DNA of 38,773 bases from Scleroderma bovista (Eukaryota; Basidiomycota; Agaricomycetes; Boletales; Sclerodermataceae), in contig JAYMGJ010000116.1 in assembly GCA_037178675.1 (NCBI GenBank), positions 1 to 38,773 of the forward strand, written 5' to 3'. Shown piece by piece: positions 1-10,567 of this stretch. Below the pieces are notes generated by a model that was not told where the DNA came from, searched no databases, and was given only the letters and a program-made list of their open reading frames with translations. How positions within the stretch are numbered: the stretch's first letter is position 1; each line of letters begins with the position of its first letter. Both the position numbers and the translations under genes were made by a program.

Positions 1-2
1 CC

Positions 3-317
3 ATCGACTCCTCCAGCACACCGCTTACGGTTTATGGCGATAATCAGGGAGTCATCGAAGCCTGGCGAAAGGGACGCAGCCACAACAAACCTACCAATGC
101 ATCCTTCTGACGGATCCACGCAATCTTGGCGTCCCCTCCTCGTAGGGTCTTCGCAAAATACATACCCAGCAAAAGAAACCCAGCAGACGGCCCTTCGCGG
201 GGCAAATATCCCCCCGCCGAATTTGCTCTCCCGCGCGCCCCAATCCCTAGCGACATCGCCCACCTCATCTTCGACTTCGACGATCCACGTTGCGGCCAAT
301 TCTGCATCCAACATTAA
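3..317 (+). pseudogene. RNase H-like C-terminal end of a Ngaro/DIRS-type reverse transcriptase (partial)
   Basis: Reading frame 3 carries the end of the RNase H-like region typical of tyrosine-recombinase retrotransposons: a VYGDNQGVIEAW block near 33-68, then KYIPSKRNPADGPSRG near 153-200, and a natural stop at 315-317. The reverse transcriptase itself must lie left of the window. One in-frame TGA (108-110) interrupts the conserved F-R-R-I-H stretch, where CGA (Arg) is expected; this is a single C-to-T change at a CpG. The recombinase frame overlaps and follows. The copy is therefore truncated by the window edge and nonsense-mutated. Family assignment rests on recalled motifs, not a search. 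Confidence 0.7.
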
Positions 318-1548
318 TTTTCGTGAAATACAATCCTTTGCTTCTTCTTCATTCTCACGAAGCGGTCAAACCCATTCCACCGGTCCTCCCAGTAGCGCCA
401 CACAGAACTTTATTCCCCCTTACCCAGCCAACTTAACACCACGCCCATCAGAATTCCGCCCGCACTGTTCCGCGAAGGATCGCCTAGCCCAATGGGTGCC
501 CCACCCAATCACCTTACAAAGGCTCGGAACTCTTGTCGCCCCCGATCTACAAGATCGTGTAAAATCTGTCGTGCTCCAGGGTTGGTCCGAACAAACCCGA
601 GCGTCTTACGGCGCAGGACTTTTAGTTTATCATGTTTTCTGTGACAGTCAGAACATTCCTGAGCAGGAGTGAGCCCCAGCTAGCACGAATCTAATCTCGA
701 TGTTTATTTCAGTCCTTTCAGGTCTTTATTCGGGAAAAACGATACATGGCTACATATACGGCGTACGCGCCTGGCACACAGTCAACGGTCTGCCATGGGC
801 ATTGCACGAAGACCAAATTTCCACCATGCTGAAAGGCGCAGCAAGGTTAGCACCCCCTTCCACAAAACAAGACCGGCGGCAACCGGTTACCACAGAGATA
901 ATTGCGGCCATCAGGGGGACCCTTGATCTGGTCAAACCATTCGACACTGCCTTTTTCGCGTGCTTAACCACCATCTTTTATTCCGCCGCAAGGGTAGGCG
1001 AGTTCACACTCAGACGACTCAATTCCTTTAACCCTGCGGAACACATCACACCTGCGCACATACGAGACGACACAGACAGAAATGGATTTCATACAAAAGT
1101 CTTCTTGCTCCCGCGAACCAAATCCAGCTCGAATGGAGAGGAAGTCAATTGGGCACGACAAAGTGGGCCCACTGACCCGCTTGCCGCCTTTGATAACCAC
1201 CTCGAAATAAATAGTCCCCCCATCAACGGTCCACTTTTCGCGTACAAAAAAGACTCTCTCACCCACCGCCCTTTAACCCGTCAGAATTTCATCTCACATC
1301 TTAAAAAAGCGGCGAAAATGGCGGGCCATGACGACGTGCAAGGCCATGGTATCAGAATTGGTGCTACACTGGAGTACCTATTGAGGGGCATCCCCTTCGA
1401 CGTTATGAAAGTCAAAGGCCGATGGGCTAGTGACGCATTTCGGTTGTACCTAAGGAAACACAACCAAATTTTAGCTCCCTACATGCAAGCTATGCCACCC
1501 GAAACGGCACTGGAATTCACGAGAACAGCCATGCCCCCGGTGCGCTGA
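34..1548 (+). pseudogene. Tyrosine recombinase (DNA breaking-rejoining enzyme) of a Ngaro-type retrotransposon, one premature stop
   Basis: Frame 1 is open from 34 to 672 and from 700 to 1548, and both parts are in the same frame, separated only by TGA at 670-672. The expected reading there is E-R-A-P-A-S, so CGA became TGA. The catalytic set of a tyrosine recombinase is complete: Arg in RVGEF (991-993), His-x-x-Arg in HGIRIG (1345-1356), Trp in GRWAS (1423-1425) and Tyr in RLYLRKH (1447-1449). The convincing domain runs from about 490 to 1500. Codons 34 to ~330 overlap the RNase H frame and are Ser/Pro/Thr rich, so the true start is uncertain. The enzyme would integrate a circular cDNA without making a target-site duplication. 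Confidence 0.82.
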
Positions 1549-1622
1549 GTGAGTATCTCCGCCCCTCCTAGTCTATGGGATCCGAGCGTGGCTTCGTCGC
1601 GTCGGGCCTATCACCATGGGTA

Positions 1623-1758
1623 ACGCAGCTAACGCTCGTCTCCTTTAGGCCTGTTCTGATCACGACCGTAAGGCGCTTCGCGCCTTCGCCCACTCGCTCT
1701 CTGCTCAACACTATAGCTATTCCTTCTTAGCCTCGTCTCAGACTGAAGCGCAAAGATT
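1623..1758 (+). repeat. Ngaro split direct repeat B1
   Basis: A 136-bp block identical, as far as I can read, to 2028-2163, lying 75 bp after the recombinase stop. It contains the perfect hairpin AAGGCGC-TTC-GCGCCTT near 1669-1685. Ngaro elements end in A1-ORFs-B1-A2-B2, and this block has the position of B1. Confidence 0.85.
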
Positions 1759-2027
1759 GTCATTCTATTATGTAGGAGGCACGATTAGGAATAGAATATT
1801 GTCTTCGTGCGAGTGGCTGTGACGCCAGCCGTTTTTTCTTTCCGCACCTGCACCAGCTAGCTTAGCCTGCGCATCAAGCAGCTCAACGCTTTCGCCCACC
1901 CACCACTCCCTGAGATTCCGGCAGGTATCTTCCAGCTACACTTTGGAATCACCTCGCAGGAGCCTCGCGGTTGTCGTGGCCAGACAAGCCCCGAGTGAGA
2001 TCACTGGCGAGGTTTCCCAGCCCGCCC
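1759..2027 (+). repeat. Ngaro split direct repeat A2 (presumed)
   Basis: The 269 bp between the two B copies. By the known Ngaro layout this should match the A1 repeat at the element's left end, which lies outside the window, so the identity is inferred from position only. It contains a T6 run and no ORF of note. Confidence 0.6.
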
Positions 2028-2163
2028 ACGCAGCTAACGCTCGTCTCCTTTAGGCCTGTTCTGATCACGACCGTAAGGCGCTTCGCGCCTTCGCCCACTC
2101 GCTCTCTGCTCAACACTATAGCTATTCCTTCTTAGCCTCGTCTCAGACTGAAGCGCAAAGATT
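2028..2163 (+). repeat. Ngaro split direct repeat B2, right end of the element
   Basis: Second copy of the 136-bp block. Identity with 1623-1758 stops after CAAAGATT at 2163 on the right and begins at ACGCAGCT (2028) on the left. Position 2163 is therefore the best estimate of the retroelement's right boundary. Confidence 0.82.
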
Positions 2164-2762
2164 TTATTTTATGGCCTCTTGAAATCTCCCTGTCCACTCT
2201 ATGTACACTTATCCATGGATCTGAATTCAATGAGAACAGTCATCCTTTACAGGCTCTGACTGCAGTGGTGTGTCTCCAGCCCGGAATCTCCTTTATGGTT
2301 GAACCGTCGAAAGCTAATAACTACTTCGAAGGGTGACTATCAGTCATGTTCAGAAACCAATTCCTTCAGCCTGTCGTCACGTCGAGACCTATGACTTCTG
2401 TTCGGTGTTCTTATCTATTCCGCAAGCTATAAGTACTATCGCTTCGTAGTACTGTACACGTTCGACATTATAGTAATGAAAACAGGAGGAAAGACAAATG
2501 GATCACTACAGTACCGATGACAAGACGCTGTAAAGTAACAATGACTGCATGCATGGATTGCCGTACTAAACACTGATAGCTGTGACTCGATGAAGTGCTA
2601 CAATGGCACTGCAATGTTTTGTGTCGTCGTCCTCTCTCACTTCCACTCCTACTTGCTCCTCCAGCCAGTTCTTACACATTCCATCTTGTTTCCCTTCACT
2701 GCGCCGCAAAAACCCACGTAATAAACATACAATACTCTTCCCTGCTCCCGAACATCGAGCAA
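2164..2762. other. Intergenic spacer; probably holds the HSF1 3' UTR
   Basis: About 600 bp between the Ngaro right end and the HSF1 stop codon. Only short frames with no recognisable motif are present. The part next to 2762 presumably contains the HSF1 3' UTR and polyadenylation region. No repeat or RNA gene is seen. Confidence 0.5.
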
Positions 2763-5162
2763 TCACCTCTTCCTCTTACTTTTGTTAGGAGCGACGGATG
2801 ATGAAGGCATAATAGTCGTCTGCGGTAGTGGCGAATCACATACATCACCAACATCTGTAACTTCTGACTTGCGTTTTCGACCGCGGGATGCCGTCGACCC
2901 TGACACTGGCCCAGCGCTAGACGTTGGTGGCCTAGTGGAAGCAGAAGGGGGTGCACCGACACCGTTTGGTAGCGTTGACGAAAAGGAATGTGAAGGCCCT
3001 GCTCCAGCTCCAGGAGCGGGTGCAGGTATTGGTGCAAATCCTATATGTGATGACCCCGCAATCGGCCCAACATCACCCCCGTCCTGCGAAGCAACTTCAT
3101 CCAAAAATGCATGCAGCTGCTCCGATGATCTGCCTGCCAGTCTAGCCTGCGGATCGTGCGCTGCTGCCACCGCTGCTGCAGTCGTAGGGTCCAGTCGTTC
3201 AGCGAGTCGTTCGAAATCGCCCTCGTCGTCTGTCGCGCGTGGCATGTCCATTAGGAAAGCGTCGAAGTCGAAGTCGGGGCCGTTGACGTTTGGGAACATG
3301 TCCATGTCCCCTTCTCCGCCCACGCCCACGCCCACACCGTTGCTGATGCTACTACCGTTAATGGCACTGGTACCGTTCCCGTTCGAATCGCCGACACCGT
3401 CCGTACGCTCATGATGTCCCGAAACATCCAGCGATCCAGGATCAAGGCCGAGCGTCTGAATGAGCGAATTAATACTCGATTGTAGCTCATCGACATCATG
3501 ATTGATCTCCGCAGCTGTACGATACGTCTTCTGCAGACGCTCGTCGTGTTTTTCGAACGGGATAAGCTGGTCAACGTCCGATGCACCGTCACTACCACCA
3601 AGGAGAGATAGCGAGAACGGAGACGGGGGAGCATTAGCTACTGCAGCAGAGATGTCATACGGAGGAGTGCTGGGATGGTCGGTGTGCACGTCCATGTTAC
3701 TGCTGTTATCAGTGCCGTAATGCGCGGTATCGTACGGTCCGATAAGCTGTTGCTGTGGTTGATGCGCGAACATGTCAGGTGAGATGGACTGGTTTTGTAG
3801 TGCGTGCAGGAGTTTCTGCATCTGTGAGGGAGAGTTGAGTACTTGTGTGAGTGCGACCTGGACCATGGCATCATTTTGATTCTGCTGGGACTGCTGCGCG
3901 GCCGTCGTCGTCGTCGTGAACGAGTTCAATGGGTGGCCGGGTTCATGATTGTCGTTGTTATCAATCTGCAACGGAGGAAGTTGAGGCCGCGTATCTGCGG
4001 GTGTCGGCGCATCAGCTACGGAGGGTTCGACGGACGCAAATCTAGGCGACGTAAGAGGCTCAGAAGGCATAGCAGATGGCGTGTCCATGGATTCAAACAA
4101 GCCTAGTAGGACGAAGCAATCAGCAACACGACGCATATACAGCTCCACGCACGCACTCGTCGATCCAGGCGATTGAGCAGAGCGCCCATCGTCCTCATTC
4201 GCATCACCCGTCTTCTTCCCATTCTTCCCATCCCCGATCATAAGGCGCTGAGGTTTCCTAGGGACAACAGCATGCGAGCCTGTGTGTCCAGCCCCATTCC
4301 TATGGATCTGCTCAGCATGCCCAAATACGCCAGCCAAGAATTTGACGATGCGGTTTATAGTGTCCTGGTGCTTCTTGTGGCGTTCGCGGGAGAGCATGGC
4401 TTCCTGCCACAGGTGTTGGTTCGATACCTTGAGCTCGTTGAGGTCTGCAGAGATAGTCTCTTGGTGACGCTTGATTGCTTGAATACCATTGACGATCGAA
4501 TTGATATCAAGTAGCTGATTCTGCGATAGTCCAACTGCCGCTCCTCCAACTGCAATCCCGTCTCTCGCTGTAGTCCCCTGCATATGTGCCTCCTCCGCGC
4601 TGTTATTCACCGATTGCGCCTGTTTCTTTCGCTGGATAAGACAGAGCATGTCCGGTTGTCCGCGTATAAAATTAGGGTGCTCGAAATTCCAAAACTCTGT
4701 CTCGTTCTCGGAGCGGAGGACACCCTGTTGGAGATGTGGAATCTTGTGGAATCCGTACATGTTCAGCTGGCGGACAAACGAACTGAAGTTCTTATGTTTG
4801 AACCAGCGACCCAGTACCTCGTTAGCGAATCGCTCTTGGTCGAGTACTGCAAACACACAGCAAAGTGGCCGCGCGTATGTGTATCGGTGGTTGAGGTGGA
4901 TAACAGTGGAGTAGGGTATGACATACCGAAGAAAGAGTCACCGGTGTCAGACCATTTGATGAGATCGTCAGCGGGATCATTGACCATTCTGTAGTAGCAG
5001 ATGAAAGAGTGTTGGACACGAGACTAGACGAACAGCGTACTCGTAGAGTTTCTGTAGGAATGCTGGTACAAGACTGCGGGCTGGTTTGTTGAGGTGGGAT
5101 GTGCTCGTGCGAGGTGCGACTGTGAGGGACATTTGCTGGTCGGCGGGCACCGACGTCGCCAT
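2763..5162 (-). CDS. HSF1: Heat shock transcription factor, Hsf1 type (three exons, 755 aa)
   Basis: Binds heat shock elements as a trimer and drives chaperone genes in the nucleus. Proposed exons are 5162-5041, 4988-4927 and 4846-2763; introns of 52 and 80 nt begin GTACGC and GTATGT, end in AG, and give a length divisible by three. Residues ~30-136 form a winged-helix HSF domain with VPAFLQKLYE, LIKWSDTGDSF, FKHKNFSSFVRQLNMYGFHK and FWNFEHPNF in order. Residues ~168-235 are heptad-like (LLDINSIVNGIQ onward), matching the HR-A/B trimerisation coiled coil. A Gln/Asn/Ser-rich middle follows, then an acidic-aromatic patch FDFDAFLMDM near residue 587 that resembles an activation motif, and basic C-terminal clusters RGRKRK and KSKRKR that could be nuclear localisation signals. 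No stops or frameshifts are seen. Start chosen as the first ATG before the domain. Confidence 0.9.
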
Positions 5163-6639
5163 GCTTGCCTGTCTTCCGTGTCGTTGTTCGTCGTCGTGGT
5201 AGATGTCGATGGAGGCGCTTTATTATTGACTCTTAGATGTGACACAGCAAGGACAAAATACCAAATAGGCAACAATACTCCACTAGAACTTGTAAGGCCA
5301 TCGACGACGACAAAGACCTTATCCTACAAAGACGTGCCGATGCTGAAGACGTGCACCTGATGCACCTGATGAGCATTAGGACACGAGCTAGCCTCGGACA
5401 ACGATGGCAATGGCGCCCACATGTGACCTCGACCCAACCACATCTGTCGTCGTCGTCTAATGACGTTGTATGGACACACTGCATGGTTCGTGGGTGGCAC
5501 GGACAACAGGTAAGCCACTTCTTCACAATACATGGTTTTGACGCATATACTGACCATCTCCAGTCAGCCTCATTGCGCTTTCTCCGCCATCGCTATCGCC
5601 AGCCGTCTCGCCCTCAACGCTCGCCGCAGCTGCCTCGTCTGCGCCCTCCACTCGTCCAAAGACGATTCGTCGACTTGGGACCTTGATTAGCACGTTTCGC
5701 AGCACTTGTACATCAACGTTGTCGATGCTGACCCTTTTGGCAGGCTGGGCTTGCCTGATTTTGCGCCATCCCGTGTTCTCGACTGGATTCAAATCATTCT
5801 GACATTCATTACTTCATTTCCAGCGGTTTGCGCGTCGTTTTCAGCACTGTGTACGTCTGTATGCGCGTTTGACGACGACAACCTCCACCTCAATGGCCAC
5901 GAGCAACGACAACACTAGCCACCACCTCCACTTCAATGACGGACCATGGCGGCCACAACAACGTTACCACACCAACTCACACGCAGCAGCAACATGAAGC
6001 CAATGGCACGACGATAATGGCAACAACGGCCAACACCTCCCTCGCTGTGATCGATGACAACGTCCGTGAGCGGCTAAGGCTGCTGCGGTGAAGAATTGCA
6101 ATACCCTTCCACCTACATCCTCGTTCGCACGATACGCACTAAGACGAATGCCCTGGACGGTCTTGAAGGTGGAGTACTGGTAAAACCTTCAGCGTTGTCA
6201 CAGCCTGTGGTAATAAAGTAACAGCTTACGCGTTCACTAATTATCGACCACCAGGAAAGATAAACAGATTAGACGCCGTGTATCATGCGAACACTATACC
6301 AATTGAATCAGACACTTGTTAGAGTACAAGGAGTGCAATAGAGTATCTCAACATACTACATACATACATTTTGGTAGCAGAAAGTACATATGTGCAACAA
6401 GAATATGAAAGCTGAGTACAAAGTGTATGCCAGCAGCCTATCAATGCCATGTCAGAAAGAGATTTAGTTGTTTGAGTCCGCAGTCGTCAACACAAGACGG
6501 TGCTGGAGAAGAGGTACTGGGGGGAGTTGGTTGCGATAGCGTTGGATATGTTGTTGGTTCATCTCCATAATCATTAGTGTCATCACTGGAGGGCGTCGGG
6601 ATTGACGCCCTGGTGGGCTGCGAAGGCTCCAATGTCGCT
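5163..6639. other. Intergenic region upstream of HSF1
   Basis: About 1.5 kb between HSF1 and the secreted-protein gene, apart from one candidate exon listed separately. The proximal part must hold the HSF1 promoter. I looked for clean nGAAn arrays that would suggest autoregulation by heat shock elements and saw none. The stretch 5870-6080 is rich in CAACAA/CGACGA repeats and is low complexity. Confidence 0.4.
5555..5798 (-). pseudogene. Possible orphan coding exon, unknown protein
   Basis: A minus-strand open stretch of 244 nt bounded by a plausible acceptor (GTCAG, ending at 5799) and donor (GTCAGT at 5554-5549). It reads NDLNPVENTGWRKIRQ, then a basic segment (LIKVPSRRIVFGRVEG) and an acidic Ala/Glu/Asp/Gly tail. 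Composition looks coding, but I find no ATG exon upstream and no convincing continuation. I do not recognise the protein. It could be a relic, part of a small unannotated gene, or chance. Confidence 0.22.
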
Positions 6640-7568
6640 TCACCGTCGCAGGCTGTCATTACCAGTCGTCCCGTTGGAGCTGCTAGCAACGACGACGAAC
6701 TAACGGCAACTCATAAGCATTAAATTCTGTTGCTAGACCAGGGACAACTCACGTATATAGCATCATCCAAAGCGCCGCGTTGAGGGATAGCTACCAATGC
6801 AGGTTGGTGGTTCATTGCGACGTTAATAGAAGCCATCCTGTAGGTGCCCTCAGGCAGGCCATTGGTGACATTGACGTATAGCAAGCCATTTGCATCTGCC
6901 TTGCCGTTCAAACCCGCGAAGAATGCGAACTTGGTGGGATCAGTGGGCGTCGTCTGCGTCAGATTGTCGAGCTTCTCAATGACAATATGGGAGTGACCCA
7001 TGATGTTGCCGGTGGTCATATTAAGCTGCTGAGGCGCAGCATACCAGTTGGCATCTGGGTTGACAAAGAAGCCAGTCTCCAAGCCTCTGATGGCCAGAGC
7101 GACTTGAAAAGTCGTATTGGGCGGAATAACGGCCAAGTTGGAGGGGCTGACAAACTTGGCACTGGGCATGTTGGAAGTGGACGGAATAGCACCCATTGGA
7201 GCAGGGTTGCAGGAACCGGACTTGATCTGAGAACCGTTTGTAATGGGCAGATTGAGCGTCGCACAGTAGTTGATAAAATTATTGGTGGACGTGAGAGAAG
7301 GAGTTATGCCAGGTTTTGAACCATCCCCGCTTGTACCATCATTTGTAAAGCCAGTAGCAATAACAGACTGGAGGAGGGTGAAAGAACTCTGTGGGTCGGT
7401 CGAGTTCGCAGGAGCGCCAGGAGTAGTACCGTTGGTGCCATTGCCGGGACTGCCTGTGGCATCCAGTGTAGCCCTGTCATAGATGCTACTGGGCATGCGT
7501 TGTTTAAGGCCAGGTCGAGCAGAAACAATGGAGGCGAGGACGAGGGTCGTGAAGGAGATGAACTTCAT
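6640..7568 (-). CDS. Secreted basidiomycete-specific protein, unknown function (two exons, 291 aa)
   Basis: Exons 7568-6753 and 6699-6640 with a 53-nt intron (GTGAGT...TTAG). The join gives DDAIYFVVV, the C-terminal block I expect in this family, and a stop at 6642-6640. The start is the ATG that opens the signal peptide MKFISFTTLVLASIVSA, rather than an in-frame ATG 30 codons upstream. The mature part is Gly/Thr/Asn rich with several N-glycosylation sequons, followed by the conserved blocks SLTSTNNFINYC, SGSCNPAPMG, PSAKFVSP, MGHSHIVIE and MNHQPALV. As I recall it, this is an extracellular fungal family with no assigned activity. Only two cysteines are seen, probably one disulfide. The gene looks intact. 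Confidence 0.8.
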
Positions 7569-8439
7569 CTTGTCAATAGTCCAAGTGTAAGGTGGATTAT
7601 GGGCGTGTAAAGGAACAACGGTGAGCGTTGGCTGGGTGAGCCAAAAGAAAACAGACACCGATCTGGAAGAGAAACGTAGGCGAGAAGGGAATTCGAAAGA
7701 GCGCCTAAGCTGCCTTTATCTCCAGCATAGAGCCTTGGAACCAAAAAAACGCAACGTAAGACAGTTCACCGCACAATAGACGACTTACCCGCCACGCACT
7801 TGAGCCGATCTCATCTTCCAACAGAAGTTCATACTACCATGCACATGCATCAAGGAACAGGGGCTCAGCCTACTTGATTATGTAACCTATTTAACTTATT
7901 TCATCGTCTCTTTCTCAACACTAACTTGGTCACAACTTCATTCTGTTGTGGCAGCTGTTATGTATGGAAAGCCGGAGTGCCATGCTCGATTTTTCTTCCG
8001 GCATTCGGCCGCTCGGCAAATTGCCTCACTAAATTTGGTAGTATTGCAAACTAAGACTTCAGACACCTTCAATCTGTCAACTTTCCTTTTGAAGATTTAC
8101 TGATTGTACATCTATGCACAAGCTTTTTGCCAATGGGCAATTTACCTTCTATCAATGGTAGTATGGATCTTGGACAATGCCTTGGATGTACACATACACA
8201 TTTTTCCTTTGACAAACCAAAGAATTCCATCAAAGCAGTATGCTAGATCCATGTGACCATGGTAACTCTGAGCTGACATATCTTTCGTACTTGTTGTAGT
8301 TTCCTCCTTTTGTTTTGTTTTCCTTTTGTTATCCTCTTGCCTTGTACCTTGTATTTGCCTCTCTTTGTGCTGACAAGGTCTTGTTGACCTGAGCTTGGTC
8401 ATAGCGTAGTTGGCCGTAATCTAAGTTCATTTCATTTCA
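7569..8439. other. Promoter of the secreted-protein gene and intergenic DNA
   Basis: About 870 bp without a supported gene. The part next to 7568 is the presumed promoter and 5' UTR of the secreted-protein gene. The rest is AT-rich with T-rich runs near 8285-8335 and holds no motif I can name. Confidence 0.4.
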
Positions 8440-8554
8440 TTTTATGTAGCCCATCGCCATGGATCCATTGGAAGAGTTCCTCTTTGCCACTGGTCAAGAC
8501 GACCACATCCGACTGTGGTCTCTCCACTCACATTTGCTTGTAGCAATTTTCTAA
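8440..8554 (+). pseudogene. Isolated WD40-repeat-like exon fragment
   Basis: A 32-codon frame from ATG 8459 to TAA 8554 reads MDPLEEFLFATGQDDHIRLW followed by SLHS. The ATGQDDHIRLWSL block has the shape of one WD40 blade ending in its W-D/W-S signature. It is preceded by a T-rich tract and TGTAG (8443-8449), which could be an old splice acceptor, and CTT|GTAGCA near 8539 could be an old donor. No further blades are visible, so this is probably an exon captured or left behind from a WD-repeat gene. Short length keeps confidence low. Confidence 0.3.
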
Positions 8555-8579
8555 GTACATTTGGTAATACAAGTCAACA

Positions 8580-8930
8580 GACAGGGAGAATGTGGTGAGC
8601 GACGCGATGGCATGAACGGTGCATCAGCAAAACAGCCCTCCCCTGTACAGGGCTTGGAGAGCCCATGCACCTGGGTAGGCCGTGTTATACGGTCAGCGGA
8701 CGATGACAATTGGCTGTGCTACATGGGCTGGCGGAAGTGAGGCTTATGACTAGAGCTTTGCCATATCACAGGGGTCAGCCCCCGACAGCATTGTCACCAA
8801 GTGACAACGGTGGGCCCGTGGCTCTGTTGTCATCACGGGGTAGGGTGAAAGTCTTAAGCCAGACAAATGGGTGTCGTCATGAAAATACTCGGGCTCAGAG
8901 GAGTAGCATACCAATAGAATAAGTGAGCTA
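8580..8930. other. Hairpin-rich GC stretch of unknown nature
   Basis: A GC-richer segment with several short perfect inverted repeats in close order: CCCTGTACAGGG (8641-8652), GGGCT-TGGAG-AGCCC (8650-8664), TTGTCAC-CAA-GTGACAA (8791-8807) and CCCGTG...CACGGG (near 8815-8839). No protein motif is seen. It could be the structured end of a transposable element or a small RNA; I cannot decide. Confidence 0.3.
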
Positions 8931-9082
8931 GTACGCAATGGAGGCAGTGTGGTGAAATCTGATGGCAGCAATAACACCATAGTGAGCCAGTCAATCAGCA
9001 TTGCAGCATGGTCAACAGTGCAGCAAAGTCAACACTCCGGCATGTTCAACGAGATGTTGTGCTGATGAGATGTTGTGCCACT

Positions 9083-9226
9083 GATATGCAGTGCCGCTGA
9101 TATGTGGTGCTGCTGATATGTGGTGCTGCTGATATGTGGTGCTGCTGATATGTGGTGCTGCTGATATGTGGTGCTGCTGATATGTGGTGCTGCTGATATG
9201 TGGTGCTGCTGATATGTGGTGCTGGG
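9083..9226. repeat. 16-bp tandem repeat, nine copies
   Basis: The unit GATATGTGGTGCTGCT recurs at 9083, 9099, 9115, 9131, 9147, 9163, 9179, 9195 and 9211. The first two copies are slightly degenerate and the rest nearly identical, so expansion was recent. The minus-strand frame HISAAPHISSTTYQQ is a product of the repeat and not a protein. Confidence 0.9.
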
Positions 9227-9439
9227 TGTTATGTGTCAGCCACATCTATTGCTGCATCAATTTAGTGCCAATGGTTCCTCGTGCCAGATCTTGGCCTAAC
9301 GGTAGTTACTTAACACTATATGCATGGCGATACATCTATATAGAGGACATAGCATCTAGGGCCTAATGGGTATACAGGGAGATCAACTTTGTGGCCCAAC
9401 GCACTCAATGGGACACCTATCCACATGCCTTCCCAACTA

Positions 9440-9990
9440 TATAGTTGTTCCCACATTGAGGGCTTGTTTAATCCTCTGGGACACCCCATTCATGGCTTGT
9501 CACTTTAAAATGTACTTGCAATGTTTGCCTGCATAGCTAGATAACACCTCTGCTAGGGCCTGCCCAATGCTATGGGATACCATGGCCATTGCCTGTCAGA
9601 CTGAGCTGGGTGCACTGACTATAAATGACGCTGTCTCCAGGGCTTGCCCAGAGTTATGGGACACCACACCTGTGGCTAGCACCCCTTAAAGGTACAGTCT
9701 CTGCACAGCCCATTGGAATGCAAGGGACAATAGTTCCATGGCCCTTTGGTAAGAAAGGGACTCTGTTGTTACAGCCTGATCAAAGCCCGAAACACACTAT
9801 TCCTCTGGCCTGCCAACAGAAATGGCAAACCATATTTAGGGCCTGATGCAAAGCACGGGACACTGGCACTGCAGCCCTCCTACTCACTCCTATTTGTTGG
9901 GATCTATAATAGAATAGAGAACACTATATCCAGGGCCTCCTGCTCTTATAGATGATATGGCACCTGGGGCTTGACACATTGTGTGACACC
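9440..9990. repeat. Degenerate ~80-100-bp interspersed repeat
   Basis: A motif close to AGGGCYTGCCCA, then a few bases, then GGGACACCA returns at about 9461, 9558, 9638, 9838 and 9932 with many changes. This looks like an old, decayed tandem array. No gene is seen here, nor in the following 10000-10560, which is low-complexity and Cys/Trp/Leu-coding in several frames. Confidence 0.4.
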
Positions 9991-10567
9991 ACTTTAGTGG
10001 CATGCCTTGGGAACTGCAGGAGGTGGGGCCTACTCTGCTACTTCTAGCCCCTTGGCCACAATTCCATGGCTACCCTGCTGCTTTGGCTGCCATGCTGCTA
10101 ACAGTCCTTTGGCAGCAGCGGCTATCCCTGGTTCTCTGGCTGCATTGCTGTGGCATACCTTTCTTTTGCTGTGATACCACAGCTGTACTTGTCATAGTGG
10201 TGGCCACCACTGCCACCCGGCCATGATTGGTTACAGCCATCACAGCCGCAAACTTGATGACCGGCACAAGGTAGCAACTTGCAGCACCCATTGTATTGGA
10301 AGATGCAGACGACACCTCCACCCAGACATGTGCGTATTCCGTATTGCAATGCCATGGACAGTTCACAGGTTTCGCGCAGTTCAGATGTGGTATTCATGAT
10401 GGATGGTGTGATGGCCGATTCGCCCTAAGCCTTATAACATTCAGGCAATCAATGTTCTCACGGTCCACATGTCACCTGATGCATAATTACCACATTGTGC
10501 AACTGGGCATGTGTTGTTTCGCACTGGCCAATCGCTGATCAGCCTTGTTTAGTGGATCTAGCCGAGA

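Noticed and set aside
2782..3414. A 210-codon plus-strand frame
   Set aside because: It lies wholly antisense to the Ser/Ala-rich C-terminal coding region of HSF1 and has no motif.
6441..6689. Ser/Thr/Pro-rich frame as a longer C terminus of the secreted protein
   Set aside because: Joining it to exon 1 needs another acceptor. The TTAG acceptor at 6701-6700 gives the family-typical DDAIYFVVV end and a stop at once.
9083..9226. Regular direct repeats as a CRISPR array (also 24256-24480)
   Set aside because: The units abut without spacers and the window is eukaryotic; these are ordinary minisatellites.
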